Shown piece after piece: positions 15,788 through 23,857 of a stretch of DNA of 64,000 nt (the first letter of the stretch is position 1; each line of letters starts with the position of its first letter). The position numbers were made by a program, and so were the translations under genes. The notes beneath the pieces were generated by a model that made no database searches, had not been told where the DNA came from, and was given only the letters and a program-made list of their open reading frames with translations. The DNA is taken from assembly GCF_021266465.1 (NCBI RefSeq), contig NZ_CP089848.1, positions 124,001 to 188,000 on the forward strand, given 5' to 3'. This DNA comes from Paralcaligenes sp. KSB-10 (lineage in GTDB: Bacteria; Pseudomonadota; Gammaproteobacteria; Burkholderiales; Burkholderiaceae_B).

Positions 15788-18505
15788 ATGTTTATCAACC
15801 CCCTTCCAGAAAGCCTCGGCCAGATCGACATTCGCGGCCAGGTGTACCACTACGTCGATCTTCCAAAAATCGTAGGCGGCGAGTGCCTGCAAAAACTGCC
15901 TTATTCGATCCGCCTGCTGCTTGAAAATGTGGCGCGCTGCGCGCCCGAGGCGTTCGACGGCGTGCTGGCCCGCGCCTGTTTCAACGGGGGCGATTGCGAG
16001 GTGCCTTTTTACCCGAATCGCCTGATGTTCCACGACACGACCTGTTTGCCGGCGCTGGTCGATTTTGCCGGGATGCGAGATGCCGTACAGGCCCTGGGCG
16101 GCACGCCGCAGGATGTCAACCCGGTAATTCCCGCGGTCCTGACGATTGATCATTCGGTGATCGTCGAGAAATATGCCAGCCCCGAGGCGGCCGAACAAAA
16201 CCTGGATATCGATTTCCGGCGCAATGCCGAACGCTATCGGTTTATCAAATGGGCGGAAAAAAGCCTGGATAACTTTAAAGTCATTCCGCCTGGTACCGGG
16301 ATCATTCACCAGATGAACATGGAAGTGGTGGCGCAGGTGGTATGCGAGGCTGAATTGGCCGACGGCCGCAAGCTGCTGCATCCGGACGACATGGTGGCTA
16401 CCGACAGCCACACTCCCATGATCAATGCGATTGGCGTTCTGGCCTGGGGAGTGGGCGGCCTGGAAGGGCAGGCCGCTCTCGTGGGCGAACCGGTGCCGAT
16501 TCCGTACCCGGAGGTGATAGGCATACGCCTGACAAACTCATTGGCCGGCGGCGTGGTGGCAAGCGATCTGGCCTTGCGCGTTGCGGAAATCCTGAGGGCC
16601 CGAAAGGTGGTCGGCAAGTTCGTCGAGTTTTTCGGGCCTGGGCTTTCCGGGCTGGGCTGGGGGGTGCGCGGCACGGTGTCGAACATGGCGCCCGAGTATG
16701 GCGCCACGGTTGTGTTTTTCCCCTTTGATGATGAAACGCACCGGTATTTGCACTTGTCGGGACGTTCGGAAGAGCACATAGAAAAAGTGGATCGTTGCTT
16801 GCAGGTGCAAGCGTTGTGGCGCCGGGACGACGCACCGGAGCCGGAGTTTGACGAAATCATCGAACTTGACCTGGCTTCCATCAAGCGCAGCATGGCAGGG
16901 CCTTTTCAGCCGCACCAGCGCCAGGATCTGTCTACGGTAGGGCCGTCGTTCAATAAACAGGTGACGGCTTTTGCCCGGCGCGAGGGCCGCGGCCCGCTTG
17001 AACTGCAATGGCCCCGTTCATCGGACAGCCTCGATAACGGCGCAGTGGTCATTGCGGCGATTACCAGTTGCACCAATACCTCCAACCCGCAGTCCATGAT
17101 TCAGGCAGGCTTGTTGGCGCGGAACGCCCGTCGCCATGGCTTGCTTCCCAAACCCTGGGTCAAGACTTCACTGTCGCCCGGATCGCAGGTCGTGGCCGAT
17201 TATTTGCGTGCATCGGGTTTGATGGCGGATTTTTCCGCCGTGGGCTTTGACTTGACCGGGTTTGGCTGCATGACTTGCATCGGCAATTCAGGACGCCTGG
17301 AAAGCCATGTCGAGAAACTGGCCGATAAGGGCTTCAAAGGGGTTGCCGTGCTGTCGGGCAACCGCAATTTCGCAGGCCGGGTGAATCCGAAGGTGCCGGC
17401 GGGCTATCTGGCGTCGCCGGCCCTGGTTGTGGCTTATGCCCTGGCTGGCACGGTCGATATCAATATCGAAGCCGATCCGATCGCGCAAGATGCATTGGGA
17501 AAGGATATTTACTTGCACGACCTGATGCCCTCGGACGAGCAGGTAGGGAGTACCGTGAATACCTATTTGCGCAAAGAGGATTTCCGGGCCCGGGCCCGGA
17601 CTGTTTGGGACGGCACACCTCATTGGGCCGCGCTCGATGCGGCGGCCAGCACGCAGTTTGAGTGGGACTCCCACTCTACGTACCTGCGCCGGCCTCAGTA
17701 TCTGGAAGCGGTCGCCAGACAGCCCGGTGCCTCCGGGTCTTTGCGCGGCGCGCGGGTACTCATGCATCTGGGAGACAACGTCACGACCGATCATATATCG
17801 CCGGCGGGAGCCATCCCCGCGGCGAGCCTGGCGGGCCAGTGGCTGCTGGAGCGCGGCGAGGACCCGGCCGACTTGAATCAATATTCCACGCGCCGCAGCA
17901 ATCATGAGGTCATGCTGCGCGGTGCCTACACCAATCAGGCGGTCAACAACAAGGTTGCCGGTACCGGGAATGCCGGCCCTGGCGGCTGGGCCTGGAACGC
18001 GTCGAGATCGCAGGTCCTGCCGGTTTACGAAGCATCCAGAAGCTACCTGGAACAGAATATTCCTCTGGTCATCATCGGCGGCATCAATTACGGCGCGGGT
18101 TCAAGCCGCGACTGGGCAGCCAAGGCTCAGTCGCTATTGGGAGTCAGGGCCGTGATCGCACAAAGCTTCGAGCGCATACACCGCAGCAACTTGATTGGAA
18201 TGGGCGTCTATCCCATCGAATTCATGGCGGATTTCGATTCCGCATCGCTGGTGCTGCAAGGCGATGAAATACTGGATTTCGATGGCTTGGGAGTTCTGCA
18301 TCCTGGCGTCAATGAACTTGTCCTGACCATCAGCAGGGCCGGCCAAACGCTGCGTTCCTTGCCTCTGGTGCTGCGGATCGATTCCGACCAGGAGATTCGT
18401 TATCTGGATCATGGAGGGGTCTTGCCCTTTGTAATACGCAAAATGCTGGCGCGCAGCGACGGGCGGCAACTTGCGCAGACCGCCGCTACACCGGCCACGC
18501 ATTGA
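15788..18505 (+). CDS. Aconitase family hydratase (AcnA-like)
   Basis: The 905-residue protein has the AcnA/IRP domain order. The [4Fe-4S] ligands are C428 (ITSCTNTSNP) and C494/C497 (GFGCMTCIGNSG). The TDSHT motif (ATDSHTPMIN) and the C-terminal swivel domain (GSSRDWAAKA) are present. It would isomerise citrate or a related tricarboxylate through a cis-enoic intermediate. Several normally invariant spots differ from housekeeping AcnA, for example GCMTC rather than GCTTC. It is grouped with a lactonase and a Bug receptor under a LysR gene, which suggests a catabolic paralogue. Whether it is the cell's main aconitase cannot be judged here. Confidence 0.88.
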   Translation: MFINPLPESLGQIDIRGQVYHYVDLPKIVGGECLQKLPYSIRLLLENVARCAPEAFDGVLARACFNGGDCEVPFYPNRLMFHDTTCLPALVDFAGMRDAVQALGGTPQDVNPVIPAVLTIDHSVIVEKYASPEAAEQNLDIDFRRNAERYRFIKWAEKSLDNFKVIPPGTGIIHQMNMEVVAQVVCEAELADGRKLLHPDDMVATDSHTPMINAIGVLAWGVGGLEGQAALVGEPVPIPYPEVIGIRLTNSLAGGVVASDLALRVAEILRARKVVGKFVEFFGPGLSGLGWGVRGTVSNMAPEYGATVVFFPFDDETHRYLHLSGRSEEHIEKVDRCLQVQALWRRDDAPEPEFDEIIELDLASIKRSMAGPFQPHQRQDLSTVGPSFNKQVTAFARREGRGPLELQWPRSSDSLDNGAVVIAAITSCTNTSNPQSMIQAGLLARNARRHGLLPKPWVKTSLSPGSQVVADYLRASGLMADFSAVGFDLTGFGCMTCIGNSGRLESHVEKLADKGFKGVAVLSGNRNFAGRVNPKVPAGYLASPALVVAYALAGTVDINIEADPIAQDALGKDIYLHDLMPSDEQVGSTVNTYLRKEDFRARARTVWDGTPHWAALDAAASTQFEWDSHSTYLRRPQYLEAVARQPGASGSLRGARVLMHLGDNVTTDHISPAGAIPAASLAGQWLLERGEDPADLNQYSTRRSNHEVMLRGAYTNQAVNNKVAGTGNAGPGGWAWNASRSQVLPVYEASRSYLEQNIPLVIIGGINYGAGSSRDWAAKAQSLLGVRAVIAQSFERIHRSNLIGMGVYPIEFMADFDSASLVLQGDEILDFDGLGVLHPGVNELVLTISRAGQTLRSLPLVLRIDSDQEIRYLDHGGVLPFVIRKMLARSDGRQLAQTAATPATH

Positions 18506-18511
18506 ACGGGA

Positions 18512-19576
18512 TTGCGCAACGTGTATATATATGTAGGCAGCCGTACCACCAGGGAGCGAAATGCGCGGGGCAAGGGCATCAGCGTGTTTCATTTCGACCG
18601 GGATAGCGCCCGGCTGGCTTTGGTTCAGGAACAGGGCGGGCTGGTGAATCCCTCGTTTCTTGCCATAGACCGGGCCGGCAGGCATCTTTACACGGTGCAC
18701 GGCGATTGCGACCAGGTCAGTTCGTTCAGCATCGATGCGCAGTCCGGCATGATCGAATACCTGGGTTCGCAGACAACCCAGGGCAAGAATCCGGTCCATC
18801 TGGCCTTAAGCGCCTCCGAGCGCTTTCTGCTGGTTTCGAATCACCTGTCCTCGTCGCTGGCGGTATTGCCGGTGACGCCGGACGGCCTGATCGAGCCGCC
18901 GGTGCAACGGCTCGTGCTGCACGGCCCAGTGGGGCCGCATCGCAGCGAACAGCCGCATTCCAAGCCGCATTTCAATTTGTTCGATCCCTCGGGCCGGTTC
19001 GTGATGGTTCCCGACAAGGGGCTGGACCGGATTTTCAGTTTCGAATTTATCGACGGCCGCCTGCGGGAGTCGAATCCCCCATTTGTTGAGTGCCGGGAAC
19101 ATGCGGGGCCGCGCAACCTGGTGTTTCATCCGAAATTGAGTCGGGCCTATGTGGTGAATGAGCTCGATTCGAGCGTTGCCACCTACCGCTTCGATCCCGA
19201 TAAGGGCGGCCTGCAGCCAATGCAGATCATTCCGACCTTGCCGCAGGACTTTACCGGCAACAGCCGCGCGTCGAGCATTGAGATTGATCCATCGGGAAAG
19301 TTCTTATACGCGTCCAACCGCGGCTTGGACTGCCTTGCTGTTTTTTCGATCGATCAGGCTTCGGGCTGGCTGACTTTTCTGGGAGTCCAGGAAACCCTGG
19401 GCAGGACGCCGCGGTTTTTTACCGTGGAGCCGTCGGGCCGATTCCTGTTCGTTGCCAATGAAGACAGCGACAGCATTGTCACGTTTTTGCGGGATCCCAT
19501 TTCCGGAGGTTTGACTCAGGTCGGTGATATTACCCCTGTGACGAGCCCCGTCAGCATCGTGTTCAGGACGATATAG
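18512..19576 (+). CDS. Seven-bladed propeller lactonase (6-phosphogluconolactonase/YbhE family)
   Basis: The 354-residue protein has repeated beta-propeller blade texts such as PSFLAIDRAGRHLYTVH, NPVHLALSASERFLLVSNH, PHFNLFDPSGRFVMVPD and TPRFFTVEPSGRFLFVAN. The family includes cycloisomerase-like 6-phosphogluconolactonases and carboxy-muconate or aldarolactone-cleaving enzymes. There is no signal peptide. Translation likely starts at TTG 18512, six bases after the aconitase stop, so the genes are coupled. In this setting it probably opens a sugar-acid or tricarboxylate lactone rather than serving the pentose phosphate pathway; that is inference. Confidence 0.85.
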   Translation: MRNVYIYVGSRTTRERNARGKGISVFHFDRDSARLALVQEQGGLVNPSFLAIDRAGRHLYTVHGDCDQVSSFSIDAQSGMIEYLGSQTTQGKNPVHLALSASERFLLVSNHLSSSLAVLPVTPDGLIEPPVQRLVLHGPVGPHRSEQPHSKPHFNLFDPSGRFVMVPDKGLDRIFSFEFIDGRLRESNPPFVECREHAGPRNLVFHPKLSRAYVVNELDSSVATYRFDPDKGGLQPMQIIPTLPQDFTGNSRASSIEIDPSGKFLYASNRGLDCLAVFSIDQASGWLTFLGVQETLGRTPRFFTVEPSGRFLFVANEDSDSIVTFLRDPISGGLTQVGDITPVTSPVSIVFRTI

Positions 19577-19639
19577 GTCCGGACATATGAGTAAGTGACC
19601 ATGAGTAAATTTCGAATGAATATATACAGGAGTAGAGAC

Positions 19640-20638
19640 ATGATTATCCTTAAACCACAATTGCTTAAAGCCTTGGCCGTCGTCACGTGCGCGGCTATGC
19701 TCGGCCCCTTGAGTGCGCAGGCGGCCGAAGGCGCCTATCCGGATGCGCCCATCAGACTGATAGTGCCGTTTTCGGCTGGCGGCGGCGTCGATATCGTAGG
19801 GCGCTTTCTTGCCAAGAAACTGAACGAAGAACTCAAGCAGTCGGTGATCGTTGAAAACAAGCCAGGAGCCAGCGCCATGATCGGTGCTGCGTATGTGGCC
19901 CGGTCCAAGCCGGATGGCCTGACCATCCTGCTCGCCAGCTCGGGTGAGACGGCCATTAATCCGCATCTGTACAAGGATATGGCTTATGACCCCGCCAAAG
20001 ATCTGGCACCTGTTTCCCTGGTCGCCAAAATCCCCAATCTGCTGGTGGTCAATCCCGATATTCCCGTCAAGACGGTGACCGAGCTGGTGCAATACGCCAA
20101 GGCCCACCCCGACGACATGACGTATTCGTCAAGCGGGGTGGGAAACATACAAAATATATCCGGCGAGCTGTTCAATAAAATTGCCGGCACCAAAATTCGC
20201 CATATCCCTTATAAAGGGTCGGCGCAGCAAATAGCCGATGTCGCGGCCAAGCATGTCAGCATGACCTTTGCCAGCGGTGCCGCGCTTTTGCCATTTGTGC
20301 AAAGCGGGCAAGTCAGGCCGATCGCTGTAACCTCGACCACCCCGATGGCCGCGTTTCCAAAAGTGCCACCCTTGGCGCAAACGCCGGAATTCAAGAGCTA
20401 TGATCTGGTCAACTGGTTTGGGCTTTTTGCCCCGGCCGGAACGCCTAAAGCCATCATCGATAAATTGAATGCGGCAACGGTCAATATTCTGAAAGACCCG
20501 GCATTCGTGAAAACGCTGGAGCTGCAAGGCGCCATACCCGCACCCATGAGCCCCGAAGAGTTCGCGGCGTTTCGTGCCAGCGAATCGGAAAAATTTGGAA
20601 AGATCATTAAAGACACTGGCATTGTGCTGGACCGGTAA
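19640..20638 (+). CDS. Bug/TctC-family periplasmic substrate receptor
   Basis: The 332-residue form starts at the ATG at 19640, which has a well-spaced AGGAG site. Upstream GTG and ATG codons in frame lack one. A signal peptide (hydrophobic core LLKALAVVTCAAMLGPLSAQA) precedes the mature start near AAEGAYP. The Bug core reads APIRLIVPFSAGGGVDIVGRFLA, with VIVENKPGASAMIG after it. It is the second orphan receptor in the window and lies in the rightward set with aconitase and lactonase. It should bind the carboxylate processed by these enzymes. Confidence 0.92.
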   Translation: MIILKPQLLKALAVVTCAAMLGPLSAQAAEGAYPDAPIRLIVPFSAGGGVDIVGRFLAKKLNEELKQSVIVENKPGASAMIGAAYVARSKPDGLTILLASSGETAINPHLYKDMAYDPAKDLAPVSLVAKIPNLLVVNPDIPVKTVTELVQYAKAHPDDMTYSSSGVGNIQNISGELFNKIAGTKIRHIPYKGSAQQIADVAAKHVSMTFASGAALLPFVQSGQVRPIAVTSTTPMAAFPKVPPLAQTPEFKSYDLVNWFGLFAPAGTPKAIIDKLNAATVNILKDPAFVKTLELQGAIPAPMSPEEFAAFRASESEKFGKIIKDTGIVLDR

Positions 20639-20726
20639 TACAATCGAGTCTATCTTGATTCCATAGGTCGGACCGAATTCCTTGCCGCCTGTTGCTAACC
20701 TCGATCAATCGTTTTTCAGGGTGAAA

Positions 20727-21452
20727 ATGGATACGTTAAATACCGTCGCCAAAGACTTGGCTCCCTACGGCAAGCTTCGCGTTGCCATCAACCTCGGCAA
20801 TTCGGTCCTGGCGCAGTCGCATCCGCAAACGCGGGAGCCCGTGGGCATATCGGTCGATCTGGCCAATGAGCTTGCCCGGCAATTGGGGCTGCATGCCGAG
20901 TTCACGACCTTCGATGCGGCCGGCAAAGTCTTTGCCGCGGCCGAGAGCGACGCCTGGGATATCGCCTTCATGGCAATCGACCCGGTGCGTGCTGAAAAAG
21001 TCCAGTTCACCAAGCCTTACGTCATTATCGAAGGCACCTACATGGTGAAGGCTGATTCTTCCTTGAAGGATATTGACGACGTCGATCATGACGGCGTGCG
21101 GGTTGCGGTAGGCAAGGGCGCCGCCTACGACCTGTTTTTGACCCGCAGCCTGCAGCATGCGGAAATTGCCCGGGCACCCACTTCGGCTGCGGCCATTGAC
21201 CTGTTCGTGGAACAATCGCTCGATGCGGTGGCCGGTGTCCGGCAGCCTCTGGTGGCCTATGCCGCCGGACATGGCGGCTTGCGTGTCATGGATGGACGTT
21301 TTACGGCTATCGAGCAGGCCATGGTTACGCCCAAGGGCCGTACGCATGGCTGGGAATTCTTGAAAACATTTATCGAAAGCATGAAGGCCGGCGGTTTTGT
21401 TGCCGCGGCACTGGAACGTAGCGGCCAGGCCGATGCCAGCGTGGCGCCCTGA
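20727..21452 (+). CDS. Family-3 solute-binding-protein-like domain without signal peptide
   Basis: The 241-residue protein starts at the ATG at 20727, preceded by AGGGTG. The whole chain resembles amino-acid-type binding proteins (SBP_bac_3): LRVAINLGNSVLAQ, then PVGISVDLANELARQLG, then WDIAFMAIDPVRAEKVQFTKPYVIIEGTYMV. No hydrophobic leader precedes the fold with either the ATG or the upstream alternatives, so it should remain in the cytoplasm. It could be a cytosolic sensor or an enzyme of the cyclohexadienyl-dehydratase type. It is the last gene of the aconitase set. Confidence 0.78.
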   Translation: MDTLNTVAKDLAPYGKLRVAINLGNSVLAQSHPQTREPVGISVDLANELARQLGLHAEFTTFDAAGKVFAAAESDAWDIAFMAIDPVRAEKVQFTKPYVIIEGTYMVKADSSLKDIDDVDHDGVRVAVGKGAAYDLFLTRSLQHAEIARAPTSAAAIDLFVEQSLDAVAGVRQPLVAYAAGHGGLRVMDGRFTAIEQAMVTPKGRTHGWEFLKTFIESMKAGGFVAAALERSGQADASVAP

Positions 21453-21545
21453 GTTCAAGTTTTTCTTATCGCTACTCGTGCGGAATATTGCCGCGATCTT
21501 GCGCGCGGCGAATGAGCATATTGGGCAAGAGAGGATGTTTTCGTA

Positions 21546-21574
21546 TTGCGAATAGTTCCCATTTCTGTTATCGT
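21546..21574 (+). promoter_or_regulatory. tonB promoter with overlapping Fur-box-like site
   Basis: A -35 TTGCGA (21546-21551) and -10 TATCGT (21569-21574) are separated by 17 bp. The spacer contains GAATAGTTCCCATT, which resembles the Fur half-site text GAATGATTCTCATT at most positions. Fur-iron binding there would block the promoter. Confidence 0.4.
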
Positions 21575-21653
21575 GTCGCCTCGATGTAGAGCGGCACGAT
21601 GCCATGGCGTATTGTGATGCTCCGATTGTTCAATTTTTCTTTCAGTTGGATTC

Positions 21654-22442
21654 ATGCCGCGCTTGCGAGTTGCTACGAAAAATCGCCCCGTGCTCATCAA
21701 GGTAACGGCGGTTGGGTTGGTTTTGGGCCTGCATCTTGCTGTGGTCGGGGCCATATTGGCCTCGCCGGCGGTCAAGCCCGAAATTGAACAGGCCGATGCG
21801 GCAGATATGCGATTTGTCGAGATCGCGCCCGAGCCGGTCGAGGCCGCGGCGAGCCCTGTTCCTGTGGAGCAGCCTACACCGGAGCCGGAAAAGGAACCCG
21901 AACCGGTAGCGCAGACGCCGCCCGAGCCTGTCGTCGAGCCCGCGCCTCCCGAAGTGGAGAAGCCGCCGGTGGTCGAACAACCGGCGGAAGAACAAGCGAA
22001 GCCCGAGCCCAAACCCAAGCCGAAGCCAAAACCCAAACCACGGCCCAAGTCGGAGCCGCCCAAAACGCTGCCTGTGTCGCGGCCCGCTCCTGCGGACTCT
22101 CCAAGCAAGGCCGTTGCCGACGCGGCTCCCGAGGGCCCCGCCAAACCGGTGGACCCGGATCGGCCGCGCCTGATTGGCCGGGTCGACTACCTGGGCCAGC
22201 GCCCTCGTCCAATCTATCCACGCGTATCCGAGCGTCGTGGGGAGCAGGGGCGGGTGGTCGTCCGCGTGGTGATTTCCCCTCAAGGCCTGGTTTCCAAGGT
22301 ATCGGTGCGTACTTCGTCGGGATACTCCCGGCTCGACGAAGCGGCCTTGGATGCCGCACGTTCGGCACGCTTCAAGCCTTACACCGAAAATGGCATCGCC
22401 TACTCCGCCATGGCCGATATCCCCTTTGATTTTGTTTTATAG
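21654..22442 (+). CDS. tonB: Energy-transducing protein TonB
   Basis: The 262-residue protein has one N-terminal membrane anchor (about 14-36). A periplasmic Pro/Glu/Lys-rich spacer follows (about 55-135) with a long Lys-Pro repeat at about 117-131. The TonB C-terminal domain (about 185-262) contains RPIYPRVSERRGEQGRV and the conserved SSGYSRLDEAALDAAR. It passes proton-motive energy from ExbB-ExbD to outer-membrane siderophore and haem receptors. It is followed at 9 bp by exbB and then exbD, a complete tonB operon probably under Fur control. Confidence 0.95.
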   Translation: MPRLRVATKNRPVLIKVTAVGLVLGLHLAVVGAILASPAVKPEIEQADAADMRFVEIAPEPVEAAASPVPVEQPTPEPEKEPEPVAQTPPEPVVEPAPPEVEKPPVVEQPAEEQAKPEPKPKPKPKPKPRPKSEPPKTLPVSRPAPADSPSKAVADAAPEGPAKPVDPDRPRLIGRVDYLGQRPRPIYPRVSERRGEQGRVVVRVVISPQGLVSKVSVRTSSGYSRLDEAALDAARSARFKPYTENGIAYSAMADIPFDFVL

Positions 22443-22451
22443 GAACGACGC

Positions 22452-23288
22452 ATGTTTGATTTATTTCATAGTGCCATGCAAGTACTGGCGCAAGTAGGCG
22501 AGGCGGCATCGGCCACCCAGGCGGCCGCCACCGCGGCACCCGCGGGCGCGGCGGCGGCCGTTACGCAGGGCAGCGGCATTTTGCATTTTGTCGAGCAAAG
22601 CGACCTGGTGGGCAAATCCTTGTTCGGTATTTTGCTGCTCATGTCGCTTACCAGCTGGTATCTGATCTTTTCCAAATCGCTTTTGAATTTGCGGATCCGG
22701 CATCGATCCGGCAAGTTCCTGGTCGAATTCTGGAACGCCAGCTCGCTCGAGCAGGTCGAAAACGAAATCAGCACGCATGGCGCCACCGAACCTTTTGCCC
22801 ATTTGGCCAGCCACGCCATTCATGCCCAGAATCATCATGCGAAGTACGGTGCGCTCAAGCTTGAGGAAAAAGGGTCCACGGGGGCATTCGTTACGCGTAC
22901 GATACGCAAGGTTATCGACGAGGAAACCGCCAGGCTGGAAAACGGCCTGACCGTGCTGGCTTCCATCGGCTCGACCGCGCCCTTCGTGGGGCTCTTCGGT
23001 ACGGTCTGGGGGGTATATCATGCGCTGGTGGGCATAGGCCTGTCAGACGGCGTGACTGTCAATCGGATCGCCGGTCCGGTGGGCGAGGCGCTGATCATGA
23101 CGGGGCTGGGCCTTGCCGTGGCCATTCCCGCGGTGCTGGCGTACAACGGCTTTGTTCGTGGCAACCGTGTCTATCTGGCCCGCCTGGACGCTTTCGCGCA
23201 TGATCTGTTCACCTTCCTGTCCACAGGCCAGCAGGTAGGCACGTCCGACAACAAAGTGCGCAAGCTGGCTGCATCCAAAGGAGTCTAG
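22452..23288 (+). CDS. exbB: Biopolymer transport protein ExbB (TonB system)
   Basis: The 278-residue protein has an Ala/Gly-rich N-terminal stretch, then three membrane segments in the TolQ/ExbB pattern. The signature LASIGSTAPFVGLFGTVWGVYHALVGIG leads into TM2, and GPVGEALIMTGLGLAVAIPAVLAYN forms TM3. ExbB pentamers with ExbD form the proton-driven motor that energises TonB. It lies between tonB and exbD, separated by 9 bp and 2 bp. A second ExbBD pair in this window is linked to lpxK. Confidence 0.95.
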   Translation: MFDLFHSAMQVLAQVGEAASATQAAATAAPAGAAAAVTQGSGILHFVEQSDLVGKSLFGILLLMSLTSWYLIFSKSLLNLRIRHRSGKFLVEFWNASSLEQVENEISTHGATEPFAHLASHAIHAQNHHAKYGALKLEEKGSTGAFVTRTIRKVIDEETARLENGLTVLASIGSTAPFVGLFGTVWGVYHALVGIGLSDGVTVNRIAGPVGEALIMTGLGLAVAIPAVLAYNGFVRGNRVYLARLDAFAHDLFTFLSTGQQVGTSDNKVRKLAASKGV

Positions 23289-23290
23289 CG

Positions 23291-23719
23291 ATGGCTTTCG
23301 GGAGTTTCGACAGCAAAGGAACCAGTCATACGGTATCCGAGATAAACATGGTTCCCCTGATCGATGTCATGCTGGTGCTATTGGTTATTTTTATCATTAC
23401 CGCACCCTTGCTGAGCCATTCGATCAAGATTGATATTCCCCAGGCCAGCGCCGAACAGGTCAAGGAACAGCCCAAGGCGATCGATCTGGCGATCGATGCC
23501 CAGGGAAAACTGTTCTGGAACGAACAGCCTGTTGCCATGGAACAGTTGGCGCCGCGGTTCGCCGGCGAGGCCCGGCTCGATCCGCAACCCCGGCTGCAAA
23601 TCCGCGCGGATTTGAATACACGCTATGAAGTACTGGCCCAGATCATGGGCTACGCGCGCGGGGCCGGTATTAAACACCTTGGGTTCATGACCCGGCCCGA
23701 CCCGGTGCCGGCGAAATAA
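23291..23719 (+). CDS. exbD: Biopolymer transport protein ExbD (TonB system)
   Basis: The 142-residue protein has a short cytoplasmic N-terminus, one membrane helix carrying the essential aspartate (EINMVPLIDVMLVLLVIFIIT) and a periplasmic domain. It forms the proton channel with ExbB. Its stop codon lies in the loop of a perfect 8-bp hairpin (23705-23734) that probably ends the tonB operon. Confidence 0.95.
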   Translation: MAFGSFDSKGTSHTVSEINMVPLIDVMLVLLVIFIITAPLLSHSIKIDIPQASAEQVKEQPKAIDLAIDAQGKLFWNEQPVAMEQLAPRFAGEARLDPQPRLQIRADLNTRYEVLAQIMGYARGAGIKHLGFMTRPDPVPAK

Positions 23720-23734
23720 AGCCGGCGCCGGCAC
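23705..23734 (+). terminator. Hairpin straddling the exbD stop codon
   Basis: GTGCCGGC pairs perfectly with GCCGGCAC; the exbD TAA (23717-23719) is in the loop. The 3' side also contains the palindrome GCCGGCGCCGGC. No T-tract follows. Confidence 0.4.
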
Positions 23735-23820
23735 AGATGGGCGTCGGCTGCCTTGGCCGTCGTCGCTTTGGGCTGTTTTGGCCTTCTAATTTGTAACTTG
23801 GTTACGATTGACCGTATCGT

Positions 23821-23849
23821 TTTACAAAAAAAATTCGGTTCGATATAGA
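23821..23849 (+). promoter_or_regulatory. Promoter of the response-regulator gene
   Basis: A -35 TTTACA (23821-23826), a 17-bp spacer and -10 TATAGA (23844-23849) are well matched. The expected start site is 0-2 bases before the ATG at 23858. Upstream, GTAAC-N3-GTTAC at 23793-23805 could be a regulator site. Confidence 0.6.
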
Positions 23850-23857
23850 ATCACGGC

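Noticed and set aside
21453-21653. Classical 19-bp Fur box upstream of tonB
   Set aside because: Only one half-site-like text is seen; a full GATAATGATAATCATTATC-type match is absent, so I report only a weak site.
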